From contig SCFE01000032.1 in NCBI GenBank assembly GCA_004352715.1, positions 2,164,663 through 2,228,662 of the forward strand: a DNA stretch of 64,000 nt. Reading direction: 5' to 3'. The notes under the pieces are model-generated. The model was not told the origin of the DNA and searched no databases. It worked only from the letters and a program-made list of their open reading frames with translations. The position numbers were made by a program, and so were the translations under genes. The number at the start of each line of letters is the position of its first letter. Position 1 is the first letter of the stretch. Shown here piece after piece: positions 49,381 to 61,130 of the stretch. Source of the DNA: Hofstenia miamia. Taxonomy: Eukaryota > Xenacoelomorpha > Acoela.

Positions 49381-50149
49381 AGAAAAGGGTACTTTGTCAT
49401 CAAAAGATTTTCAACAATATGTAAATATCATTTTACAACACTGTGTAATGAGCTATTGATTAATTAATTTTTCAAAGGTTTCCATTTTTGTACAATATTG
49501 ATGATGTATTTGTATATTTATTTGATCTATGAAAAAAAATTGATCTCCAGTTTAAACTTTATTAGTTATTTTTATCGCAAGCAACTCTTGCATTTTCAAT
49601 TTAAAAGTGTAATGGAAAAATGCACGTGAAAACTGATTAAAATTTTCAGTGATATTGGCAAAATAATTATATTATTATGAGAAAGCTACTTATGTACTCC
49701 TTCAGCAGTTTATCCATCGAATATAATTTTTTGAAAATGTTTCTAATTTACATGTCATACAGTAGATAAATACAATAATCAATTCAAAATGAGATTAGTA
49801 TACAGGGATAAAATAGAACTGCGCCTATTGATACTAACTAAGGGAATACCATTTTATTAATTTCAAGGTTAACTTTTTTTCTTAACAACAACAACATATA
49901 TTTAAGTTCTCATGCATATATATACATGTATTAAGTTTACAAAATTATTAAAAACATAAATAATGCAACTTTCTTTATATGAGCTTAGTTATGACAGTAA
50001 ATGTTTGTTTCTTGGTTGCGTTTATAAATTACATATAACTTAATAAATATTTTTTACTTATTGTTCTTTGTTGCGCAATAGCCAATTATGTTGTCTGAGA
50101 GCCTTCTGTCTCAATTTTATATGCACGTTCAACACGCCATTGGTACGCT

Positions 50150-51000
50150 GACTAATTCCACCAGATGATAACCAAGATATTCTTAGGCTTTTAAATGCTA
50201 TCGCCATCCATTATGAACTATGTATTGCGACTAATAAAGAGATAGACCACGATCTATATTACAAAAAATTGTGACAAAGCACTAGAAAATATATCACAAA
50301 GAGATGATGAAAATTGCTAATTATTTTACACCAAATGACAAGAGTTACAGAGGTTCCTAGAAAGAGCACTGCTCTTTTGCCTTCATTAATGAAAATTGAT
50401 ATTTAATGGCAATATAACCCCGGAAATACAGCGCCTTAGAACCAATTAAAGAAATCCTAGCTTCAAATACTTCTCAAAAACATTTCGATCATTACTCCAA
50501 ATCTAATATACATGCTAATTCTTCTGCGCAGTTCTCTTGCAAGAAGGATGAACTTGCGTTTATGCTGCCACTGGCAGGTCGCTAAAACCTATAGTACAAG
50601 AATAATCCCAAATCGAAAAGAAGTTTCCTGCTGTCGTTTATGAATGTACAAAATTTCACGAATACATTTATGGAGCATGCTTCACAAGTATATTCTAATC
50701 ACAAACCTCTCAAGATCCTTCCCCAAAAGCAAATTCATGATTTACAACTGGAATTAAAAAAACTGGTTCTTGTCTTTACTAGATTCAAAGGAACATCAGT
50801 CAAGTATCTTCTAGGAAGCGGATGGCAGATCCATTGTCAAGAGTCAAGTATAGACTAAACAGGAATACATATCACAAATCAGAGAAAGAATTGTCATTCG
50901 TATCCATCAAGTCATTGAACGTGGGCACAACCCAATTGATTCAAGAATGAAGATGAGTCAAGAACACAGTACAACAAATTTTATTCGAAATTTGTGAGGC
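50150..51000 (+). pseudogene. Ty3/gypsy pol remnant, RNase H region
   Basis: In two alternating + frames the DNA gives pieces of a gypsy pol: LLQEG (about 50540), then AVVYECTKFHEYIYG (about 50630-50675), SNHKPLKILPQKQIHDLQLE (50697-50757), a KKLVLVFTRFKGTSVKYLLG stretch, and ADPLSRVKYRLN near 50826. This is the RNase H order: AVV--C-KFH-YIYG, then DHKPL, then the ADTLSR signature. Frameshifts occur near 50680 and 50820, and upstream RT motifs are too decayed to name. No integrase follows. It is on the opposite strand to the gag/LTR fragment at 41 kb and is a separate remnant. Confidence 0.72.
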
Positions 51001-51067
51001 AGAAGGGCTTCTCAAAAGGATCTAGATGTGAATTATATGTTGGAAATTTAAACTTTTATTGCAGATG

Positions 51068-51430
51068 CCCCATATGGAGACACTACACTGAACTGTTGTA
51101 GAATGTTTCCACCATAGCATATCAATGTATTTTTAATGTTTTGTTCTAATTGGCAACTAGTCACTTGCAGTCAAGCTCTTTTCCAATGCATATCGAGTGG
51201 TTAATATGATGAATTTCAACATTATAAAGTTTCATGTTACTCAAAAGCAGTGTCTGTGATAGCTCTGATCATGCAAGTCTCTGTGTTATGCTTAAGGAAA
51301 ACGAGTGAATAACATAGTATAAGTTAAAGTAATCTTAGGAAACTTAATCGAAAAAAGAAAATTAATGATTTAGGAATAGCTCCTTACGTTTTTATAGAAT
51401 GTATGGTTGTCCTCATATGGGGACACTACC
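51068..51430. repeat. Pair of direct repeats around CATATGG-GACACTAC
   Basis: ccccatatggagacactac at 51068-51086 and cctcatatggggacactacc at 51411-51430 differ at two bases over 19. They lie just downstream of the gypsy remnant and may be parts of its LTRs or a separate element. Confidence 0.4.
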
Positions 51431-52290
51431 CATGCATAAACCCTAATTTCGAAAAAAAGTTATTCTTAGTATTAAATCGAATTGTTTTGCAAGAGTAATA
51501 CTTCTTAGTTATGCTCACAAATATTTTCATTATTATCTTAAGAATAATACTGAGGTATAGGAGTTAAGCTATCTATAGTAGATGCAATTATCCTACAAAG
51601 CTACAAATAGTAATAACTTCTTCCAGAAATACAAGAGAAACACTAATTGTTGCATCATCTGGTTAACCCGGTTAGCAACTCGTTAAGCTATGAAGAAATC
51701 CTGTCCGATTAAATTTGATCAAGTATATAGGGATACATTACACTTCATTAAAGTAATGTCTTAATTAAGCTGATTGTATTGAGTCAATAATTCAGGGATG
51801 GACATGGCCCAAAAAATTTAGCAAATACCAAGTCCTCTCATTGAAATTAATGCCAATTCAGCCGATTTGGTCAATTTTTTATCTTACTAAAGAAATTTCT
51901 TTAATTTTTCAGCTTAATAGCCAAAGGTAGATAACTTAGAAGCTTATATTGAATTTTACAAGAGTATATAATACGAATGAAAAATTTGGAAATGCAAGTA
52001 TTATTTTTCAACTCTGTAATTTATGTGACATTCCCTGGATTTGGGTTGAGTTGCGTGCACTGTTGCCTAAAGCAAGTTATTTTTCAAAAAATTTCAGCTT
52101 ATTTTTCCATCTTTGAGATAATTTCAATAAGCGCATGGTTATTCTCCGAAAGCTTTTATTAAAGAAGTCTAAGATACGATTTTGTGCTCAAATTCGGAAC
52201 CTCAATGCATTTCAGCTCAATAACATCAAAACATAATTATTCATTATTTAGATAAATATTTGTATCTAGTCATATTATATAACTTTTTAG

Positions 52291-52473
52291 AGGAAAGATT
52301 TAAAGAAGGTGATCCAGAAGAAGTTGCAAAAGAAATATTAAGAATTTTTGACACTGATAACAGCGGGACTCTAGAGTTCAAAGAATTACTGTGTGCACTA
52401 TCTATCACATCCAGGGGTTCACAAGAAGACAAACTTAGATTAGCGTTTAATTTAGTTGATCGAGATGGTTCAG
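52291..52473 (+). CDS. EF-hand calcium-sensor gene, exon with EF-hand 2 and start of EF-hand 3
   Basis: The exon runs from an acceptor (aactttttag) to a donor (TCAG|GTAGAT) and encodes about 61 residues. It includes a complete, canonical loop DTDNSGTLEFKE (Asp, Asp, Ser, Thr, Glu, Glu at the ligand positions), followed by ALSITSRGSQEDKLRLAFNL, the linker that joins EF-hands 2 and 3 in neuronal calcium sensors (SRGT-DEKL-WAF in relatives). It ends inside the EF-hand 3 loop at DRDGS with one base of a Gly codon. Reading past the donor gives only a short unrelated tail, supporting the splice. The phase is 1 at both ends, matching both neighbours. Confidence 0.92.
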
Positions 52474-54664
52474 GTAGATTTATGTTGTTTCTATCTACAG
52501 AATCATGCCTATAATTCAATGTATCTCCGTAGGTTCTAAGAAATTCGTTTTTTGCTAGGTAAACTATTTGCAGAAATTGGAATGTAAATTGTAAGCAATA
52601 TTGCTAACTATTTCTTTTATCTTGCTTAAATTTCTGAATCGAGTGTACAGGAAATCATATCTAAATCTTCTAATTATCCAAATTTCATTGTCGATCAATG
52701 ATGTTAATTAAAGTGTATTATTATGTTTATTCGCATTTATGGCATTAGCAGTAAAATACTATGATTGTTAGATCAACGCAACGCGTTTTGAGTGCATTTT
52801 AAATTTTTTAGAATTAATTGAAGTATATTACAAGTTTGATTAATAATTCTACTGTCAATGTATTTTATTTTTATAGAGACGTGAAAATTAAAAATTGTTC
52901 GAAGTGCTCCTCCCTTGACAAATTGACATTTTCTTTTCTTGTATACATAAAACCAATAAAGTGTTCTACTCATATTGTAATGAACTTATAATGAAAATAT
53001 ATAATATACTCCTAAAATAGCTGCAGTTGCAGTTTTAAATAAGTATTCTGCAAATTTTAGAGTGCACTAGCAGTCTTTACAAATGCAATGCGGTTATTTG
53101 AGAACAAAACCTTATTTCGAATTCCTTTCTTCATAAACATAATTTAACGATTTCGTCGATTACTTTCTACTTTTCCTTTGCAGTCGGTTTCTAATACAAT
53201 GAAGTAAAACCGGAAGAATGCATGAATGACAGCATTTTAATGAATTGATGATCCTAATAAAGGATTCACCTGAGAGACATTTCAATATGCAATTCTCTAA
53301 TTGTGCATTCAGTTTTATACATTAATTCAATGAATTTCCTGAAAAGCGTTATTCTACTATAGAAGATATCAACGTAAGACCTATCAATTCAAATATATTA
53401 GCTATATACAATAGCTAAATTTCCTTCCTACTTGAACCAAAGATAAACAGGTTAGGATTCAGTGAGACCATGCATGCCCAAGGGGCTGAGAATTAGGAAT
53501 AAAAATTTCAGTGAGACCGAGGCATGGGACCAGAATATTTCTTGAAACTGGCATGGGATAGACCTTCAATTCAATAGGTATAATTTATGATTGGGATCAG
53601 TTATTTATTAATTTCATCGAAATGAATAACAGATCAGTATTCCATTGTTATATTTGATGCAATTTTTGTATTTTAAAGAAAAACAGACTTTTGAAAGTTT
53701 GAACAAACACGAACATTCGAATGCATAANNNNNNNNNNNNNNNNNNNNNAACTGGCATGGGATAGACCTTCAATTCAATAGGTATAATTTATGATTGGGA
53801 TCAGTTATTTATTAATTTCATCGAAATGAATAACAGATCAGTATTCCATTGTTATATTTGATGCAATTTTTGTATTTTAAAGAAAAACAGACTTTTGAAA
53901 GTTTGAACAAACACGAACATTCGAATGCATAAACGAACGACGGTGCCATCACTCAAAAGCTTTGTATTTTGTTTCATTGCTTATGGAAATACATTTGATG
54001 ATAGTTTTGGCGAAGAGCATTCGAATTTAAACATCGAAAGGTCAAACACACAAAGTGATCATTTCTTTAACCACTATTGGATTCTCATTAGAAGTGAAAA
54101 ATGAAGTTAAAGGAAAAGCCTACTGGAAATATTGTAAATCAATAGTATATATACATATATTTATTTATAATCGTCTTTGATTTCTAGAGTCAAGTAGTAG
54201 TTTGAATTACAGATTCAGGATAGCAACTTTCAATTCTTTTTACCCTCGTAAATTTAGATATAGCAATAATCCATTTTATCGAGAATTGTACATATTCCCG
54301 GGTAAATCACACAGTAGTCATGAAAATACTTGCAATAAAGTTTTACAACAATGCCATTATTTTACTGTGCGACTTTATATTCAATGAAATCTTAGGAAAA
54401 CAGATTATATTTACTAAAAAGTTCCTTAAAAATAGTTTTACGTTCTTACTTCAAATGATAGAATGTCCGTCATCTTAAGATTTTGGGGCATGACACCATT
54501 GTTAATTACAAAAACATATGTAGCTATGGACACACAGTTGAAAGTTTTTAGTTTTGATTGTTTTGGATTATAGACTTCATCTAGAAATATGTTCCTTTTT
54601 ATCAAATTTGTTAGAGGTGTACAATTCATTACACTGTTTGACTATCTAATTTTTGCAAATCTAG
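52474..54664 (+). other. Intron of the calcium-sensor gene with an assembly duplication
   Basis: GT-AG intron of 2.2 kb. Apart from the duplicated block around the gap at 53729-53749 nothing recognisable was seen. Confidence 0.85.
53547..53932. repeat. Direct duplication of about 183 bp on both sides of a 21-N gap
   Basis: The block from aactggcatgggatagacc to cgaatgcataa occurs at 53547-53728 and again at 53750-53932, essentially identical, with Ns at 53729-53749 between them. This is the pattern of an assembly join in which the same sequence was placed on both sides of a short gap. Confidence 0.9.
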
Positions 54665-54930
54665 GTTCAATCGATAGGAAAGAAATGTTGCAGTTAATCA
54701 CAACTTTGCACAAACTCGTTGGGATTACAGTCACACGTATGGGTGCAAATGATGACACACCAGAAACACACACTGACCACATTATGAAAGTCTTCGATCT
54801 AGATAATGATGAACTAATATCTTTCGATGAATTTGTTCAAGGTGTGAAGAAAGATCCGGGGTTAGCACATTTGCTAACGGCACCTGTCAATCCAGATATC
54901 TTGTGTCGAAATTTCATAAATGCGGAATGA
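54665..54930 (+). CDS. EF-hand calcium-sensor gene, last exon (EF-hands 3 and 4, stop)
   Basis: The exon begins after the acceptor ttttgcaaatctag. With the last base of the previous exon it restores Gly and completes EF-hand 3 as DRDGSGSIDRKE, canonical at all ligand positions. Then come MLQLITTLHKLVGITV, a variable linker with TPETHTDHIM, and EF-hand 4, DLDNDELISFDE. The fourth loop has its ligands but a Glu at position 6, where Gly is usual. The tail VKKDPGLAHLL corresponds to the end of known sensors, then about 15 extra residues (from PVNPDILCRNF) run to a TGA. With the exon at 7280 the full protein would have 322 residues, against about 190 for standard family members; without it the three core exons give 206. 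Confidence 0.93.
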
Positions 54931-55140
54931 GGCAGGTATATCAAAATTATTATGATATTAGTACCTATTGAATATTGCATTTCATGAGCAAAATAATTCA
55001 CATTTTTCATAAATATAAATCTACTGAAGTTAATCTAATGAATTTAGAGATTTACAGAGATATTTATGATTAACTCTTAAAATTGCTTCTAGATTTTTAG
55101 AATTATTGTGTGTCATGAATAAATGTATGCAATATCGATA
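54931..55140 (+). promoter_or_regulatory. 3' untranslated region with AATAAA polyadenylation signal at 55118-55123
   Basis: AATAAA lies 188 bases after the stop codon and is followed by TGTATG-type sequence. In AT-rich DNA the hexamer is frequent, so the exact end is uncertain, but the position is reasonable. Confidence 0.4.
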
Positions 55141-57899
55141 TTTTTGAACCTTCAATTTAGCCCTAATTCTACTAGAAATTTTTCAAAATCTGTGATGAGT
55201 GATAGCTTTCTCAAAAAAATTAATCGCTTGTAACTCATATATTAATGAACATATTTAAAATCAGAAAAAAATCACAAGAAAATTGCCTCCTTTTTTTCCG
55301 TCCAGTTGCCCGAAGACTATGCACAAGGCGTTCTTGAACAGGGTTGACACAGTTTTTTTCTCAGAAAGCAAAATATTTGACGCTAGTTGTTTTTCCCATG
55401 GCCATTAGACCGCGTCATTATTGAAAATTAGGTGTGATGAGAATTTGAATGTTTTTTTAAAAATTGGATTTCATATTGAAAAAAATTTAATATTTTTATA
55501 TACTTCAAGCACAGGAATGATATTCAGAAAAAATCTTCATAATTACATGAGTGACTGCAAACCAATATATGTGTCAATTTCATATAAAATGCTTTCAATA
55601 TTTCCTAATAGGCTTTAATAAAATTGTTCAAAAATTTGGTCAAAGCGGTTTGTTACCTTGGATTATTGTACTAGAAATAGGCTAAATTGGTGTCATTTTA
55701 TGAAATTTAGAATGAAAAATAAACCGCATATTTTTCATAAGAAGCCGTTTTCCTTTAAGTTCAAAAATTGAATTCAGATGTTACACAATGTATTATTTAA
55801 CAATTTTTGCTCATATTTTCAATTCAGGAAACTGTGTAACATAGTATCAATATTTCTATAAGTTAACTTAATTTGTTTGCTTGTTTTTACTTATTTTTAA
55901 TGATTCGTTTTACATTAAAAAGTCGATATTCAAGTACACTAATGTAATTTAGTAAAACGTATTAAATATCGTTCCTTGTTAATTCAAAATAGTTTTAGAA
56001 ACGATTGCGTCACATATTATATTGAAGATGAAACTAATTAAATTTTAAACTTTTTAAACGTTAAGAATTTTTTTTAAATAGTTTTCTTAATTGAAATTCA
56101 ATATTTTTTCTAAAATTGTGTTTTTTTAATTTATAATTGAATAAGTGCGGCAATTAAATTACTTACTTTGGACTCTAAATATAAATGTCAAATCTAACTT
56201 GATTATGTGACAGCAATCTAAATGAATACGATAAACATGCAAATAACCTTTCAAACCCTAAGATTATTTCTAAGTTCTATATTTAAATCCTTAAAGATAA
56301 CTTTCAATCATTGACAAGAAGAATGCCATTGAAACTGCTTATGAAAGAAAAATGCATGCATGAATGATACAGTAGGGGAAAATGTCCAGAATTCTATTTC
56401 AAAACTTTCAGAGTCACCAAAAAATATGGCCCAAAACTTTCTGACGTAGTAGCGATGGAGTTTGAATTCATCAACTGGTACATCATTGATTCATAGTATA
56501 AGGGTTTCAGAAATTGTAATAAAACACTTTTCAGCATGAAATAATTGCATTGTTTGGTAAAATTAAAATCTGAATACATATCACATTCTGGGTCTAAATA
56601 CTTATAGAATTTTGTTCCTGCCTTGTCTATGCGATGTGTGACCTTCTTCATAAAATATTCGTGTTCATCGTCATTATAATTTGCTGGATATGGTCAAATT
56701 GAAGACATTCTTAAGCTAAATCACTCTCAAAAAATCTCAAACTCATGTTTTCACTCTCAGAAACGAGGTCTATGTCGAAACGCTGCTCTTACATCAACTT
56801 GAAAGATTTCTCGCAGCGTGTCGGCATCTTTTCAATAGTGCAACTAATTAGATCAGCCCATGTAGTATATTAAAAATCGACTCAGTCCAGTTCGCAACAC
56901 ACCGCTGTTTAACTTGGCTAAAACAGAAATGAAAAACATCAAACATTTAAAGTGAGTGGATAACAAAATCAATATTAATTCAGAGTCTGACATGCTTTTT
57001 TAATAAAAACTGTGAAGAAAGTGAAAACATTCATAGAAATTGTTTTAAATATACTGTTTTTAAGATTAAGGAAGAATTGAAGGCACTTTATTTATTTTTG
57101 GCCACAGCTCGTATTAATATATTTTCTGACCAGCCCGATCCACTCTTGAAATAGCTTAATATAAGAAACTTTAATTTATTTTTATAATAATCGTTTACTG
57201 CTATAAGGCGTGTTCTTTCGAAAATCCCGGAAAATTATTCGATTTACAGGGGTATTCCCAGCCCACAAATTTCTACACATAAAATACATTGTAAAAATGT
57301 AGAAGCACTGAACGGCTTCAGCCCCTCGAGGTGGCCTATTCTACGTGAATACACGCAACATAATAGGAATAGAAAACATGCTCATAATGCCACAATATTT
57401 AGACATGGGCGAAAAATGGTGCTGACTATACCAGCGGTGCCTTTTGCTATCCTATCTCATTATTTTAAATTAACAGATTAAGCATAGTTATTGGAGTTTT
57501 TTCAAGAAATTAATTTTGTGAATATCATAGTTCTTCTTGGTACTAGATATGGTGATCTTGTTTGCAAATAGTTCTTCTAATTATTCTTCGCGATTGTGGC
57601 TGTGTGGGGGTGCTCCAGCACATTAAAAGATGGCTTTGCAAGTTTTGGTCATTCTTCAACTCTGAATAACAAGATTTTTCAGCGTAGCAAGATAAGCTCC
57701 AGCCACAGAACATTAATTGATGTGTGTAAAAACTTCCATCAAGTCTAAGGGCTGCTACTTCACTGTATATTATGAATGAAAGAAAATCAGGTTGATTAAT
57801 TTATCGAAGCATGGAATGGACGAACTACGGGCGTTTGATCGTGTCAAATTCGATTGGTTGGGTTGGGTAATATAATTCCTGACTGGTTCCAACCCTGGT
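55141..57899. other. AT-rich DNA without a recognised gene
   Basis: No protein family or RNA gene recognised. At 57862-57896 is a word-repeat scrap (ggttgggttggg, then ggttccaaccctgg) like the CAGGG-ended elements elsewhere in the window. Confidence 0.55.
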
Positions 57900-58090
57900 C
57901 GACGCACCGTTGACTAATTTCATATAGCTGTGGAAATGTCTTCCTTCTTGAGTTGACATAATGCCGCTAGACTGGTAAATGGGCCGAGCATTAGATGAGG
58001 ATTGGCCGGATATGAGTCGAACCAGGGCCTTCTATTTATATGGCTTAGGCGAAGTCAACAATGCTCCAAACGAGGCGGCCGATGCAGTAT
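57900..58090 (-). mobile_element. tRNA-derived SINE-like sequence
   Basis: On the minus strand a tRNA-like head reads gcctcgtttggagcattg (A-box region), then cgcctaagccatataaatag (anticodon-arm-like), then GGTTCGACTC, a close match to the RNA polymerase III B box, within about 70 bases. A non-tRNA body follows (catctaatgctcggcccatt, then caactcaagaaggaagac). No A-rich or simple-repeat tail is obvious. It is not a functional tRNA: the acceptor stem does not pair fully. The SINE family is not recognised and only this one copy was seen. Confidence 0.5.
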
Positions 58091-58489
58091 TTGAAAAATA
58101 AACTCTAAATCAAGAACCAATTGCAATAGAGTTTAAATTTTTGAATTTTACTTAACCAAATTCTTATGTAGAATCGATTACAACTCTGAACAAAATTTTA
58201 TGTGTAGCTTTTGACAAATGGAACGCTAAATTTTCGCTTGCATAAAATGTACCCCCAATTTTATTTTAAGGCACAAAAACAATAATATATTAATAGAGTT
58301 CTATTAATTACAAATAAAATGACGCAAAATCCAAAATTTGGATATATATTTACTAAGTTATGGCATTTTAAAAACGTACTACTTGACCAAAAATTTTGAA
58401 ATTCTATCAAATCCTTGACATTAGGAAATCCACTTTGTGCATATATATTTAGCACTCTACATATTAAGTTGAAACTTGTTTTTGATTAC

Positions 58490-61130
58490 TCTATGCATAT
58501 TATTATATTTATGTCTGCTTCTCAAGCTACATGTTACACTTATAGGCCTAAAATTCTTATAACCAATGAGGTTAAATTTACATGTGTTTGCTGTAGAAAG
58601 TTTTTACATTTAAGTACCAAATGTAGTGGGTTCCTCATTAGAATAAGGTGGTTGTATAATTTTAATTCACAACACCATTGTATTTTTAGAAGTTGCTTTG
58701 GATGTGCAATTATCTTACGTTTCCCTACAGAATTAATACTTTTGTTCTGTTTATGTATCCCTCCATTCGGAAGCAGATTTAGACTTTCTATTTTGATATT
58801 ATTGGTTATCTCCAGCAACTTAATAAATATTTTCAACGTTACTTCATTCAAAATACTGTACATGAAACATCAAATGAAAATATTGGTGGTGATCTTAATT
58901 TACCTAACATTGATTGGCTTTCTTTTATGTCTCCGCATACGTTCGACGACTCTGTTTAACTGTATTGTTGATGTGAATCTTGAGCGGATAATCGATTTTC
59001 CTACTCATATCGGTGGTAACATTCCTGATCTTATTCTTTGTAACTCTAACATAATTGTTATTTTTAGCATAATCGCAGCATCAGATAGCTTATCTGATAC
59101 CACAATAAATGTTTTCATAGCTTCTATAATGTAAGATCCAATTGATAATAACAAAATTCTTGGAATATCTATACCCAATAAATTTGATAATAATTATTAC
59201 TCATATTCCCTTGCCCAATCTATGTTCTTTCGAAATACATCCAAATGATATTAATTTTGTTTCGATTTGGTATGAAAACCTAATTGCCAATGTTGTTCAA
59301 ACAAAACGAATTAGCAGACGTATCTTATCTAACTATTGGGCGGACATCACATACATTTACAACAAATTGAAGACAATTTACGAAACGCTTCTTGCAAAAA
59401 ATTCTTTGAAATTATAACTAAAATACTACAAAACAACAAACAATCTTCTTATTCAATTGAACTTGATTAGTTAATTTATGTAGAAAGCTTCTCAGGTACT
59501 TCAGATATACATGTATATTTATGTTACAAACTTATTCGTTCTTTGTCCTTCAATTCCAATCTAGATGAAGATTGCGCAAGTGCAGGAATTGAAATTTGTA
59601 ATTTATTTAGTCATTACTTTTCCTTTTCTTTTCACCCAAAATTTTCTAATACTTAAAATACTTTTGATTTAATGCTGACCAACAAATATGTTACAAAACA
59701 CTTTTCTAAATGCAATTCAAAATGATGTGATCCAGAGACAATTTTCGTAATATTTCTGAAAACCATGCTTCATGTTTGGCTCCTCATACAAAAAAACTAC
59801 TTAATGCTATTTTGAATAACTCTCCCGAAATAGTGGAAAAATATTTACTTTTGCCCTTTACACAAACATGGACCAAAAATATAATTAGGAATTATTGTCC
59901 TATTAGCATTTTATGTAAAATATCATTACTATTTGAAGGATTATTTTCGATGCACTAACGTATTCTCGATTTGGATTTGTTAGAAAAAGTTCCACAGTAA
60001 CTCAACTTTTTATTTTAATGGATCGATTGTACTCCGATTTTGATGAAGATAAGTCATATATGATATTATATTTTTACTTTAGTAAAGCCTTCAATGAAGT
60101 TCCACATGAAATTCTTTTAGATGAACTTAGTAGATTGAGTAATTTACATAATTTTCTGAATTTACTTTCATTATACTTATACTAAACAGAACTCAACAAT
60201 TTATTATAAACAACAGGAAATCTGAGTTACTAGTAGTGTACCACAGAAATCTGTACTTGGAGCCTTCCTTTTTATATCATTTATTAATTATTTACCTTAT
60301 CAATGTATTTATACAATGCCGCTTCTTTTTGCAGATAATACAAAGATAAGTCAAAATCGCGCTGGTTTACAATCAGATCTAAACTTGTTTTGTTGTGGGC
60401 AAAGGAAAACAGAATTGAATTTAACTTTGATAAATTTCACCTACTTACAATAATGTCTCCAGTAACCACTCTTCTGCTAATTAGTGATATAAAAATAGTT
60501 TCTTCAAGTTCAGCTACAGATCTTGGAGTTACTATTTCAATAAATTTTTCTTGGAGTGAACATATATGAAATAAACTAAAATCATGTAAATAGTACTTTA
60601 TTTCTATCATAAGAACTATACCATTCAAAACTGATTCTGCCGGCTCTTCTTTATGCTTCTCCAATTTGGTATGCTAACAAAGTTATGTTAATCGTTTAGA
60701 AAAATTTGAAGGAAGGCGTTCTCTTTGGATAATACAAGAAAGTTACAAATTTTGTTTAATTCTATTAAATATTTTGCCTAACTCTTTTAAACTTCAACTT
60801 TTGGATCATTTTCTCTTTGATAAACTCCTAAAAATTAATATGATTTTAAAATTACAACTTTGTATGCTTTAAGGCCATACTTCGTTCAAATCTAAAAAGT
60901 TCAAATCCCATTGTCTTTGAAAACAAAATTAGCAGAAAATCCAAGACCCTTCCATGCTTTTTTCCACCGAGTGATGCATTAGCCAACATCTACGGATGAA
61001 AAATAGAATCTAAAAGACTTTTTGGACGTTTTTCAAGGCAAATTATGATAGTGAACTATTCTGTCGTCGGCGCTTGTAATAAATGCCAATCAAAACAAGG
61101 ATTAAGCTTTATTTGTTGAATTAAATCTAT
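58490..61130 (+). pseudogene. Non-LTR retrotransposon, decayed copy with endonuclease and RT regions
   Basis: On the + strand, through many frameshifts: an endonuclease region (GGDLNLPNIDWLSFMSPHTF at about 58890, then IIDFPTHIGGNIPDLILCNS at 58988), a linker (SRRILSNYWADI), the RT entry (NYCPISILCKISLLFEG, 59892), FGFVRKSSTVTQLF, YFSKAFNEVPHEIL (60080), NRKSEVTSSVPQKSVLGAFL (60220), and LLFADNTKISQNRAGLQSDL (60320), where the catalytic YADD/FADD reads FADN. A thumb follows (ATDLGVTI, IIRTIPFKTDSAGSS, NRLEKFEGRRSLW). The order endonuclease-RT and the SVPQ-SVLG block fit Jockey/CR1-type elements. The FADN reading would by itself remove one catalytic Asp. The frames are broken about every 100-200 bases, so this is an old copy, different from the one at 43.6-45.6 kb. 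Confidence 0.85.

Larger units (their letters stand above)
46391..52290 (+). other. Intron of the calcium-sensor gene
   Basis: GT-AG intron of 5.9 kb in phase 1. It contains an R4-like fragment at 49283 and a gypsy RNase H remnant at 50150. The rest is AT-rich with no recognisable exon; the core protein reads across the junction without a gap, so no exon is missing. Confidence 0.85.

Noticed and set aside
52244-52519. 91-codon minus-strand frame
   Set aside because: It is the complement of the EF-hand 2 exon; the plus-strand reading has domain, splice sites and phase.
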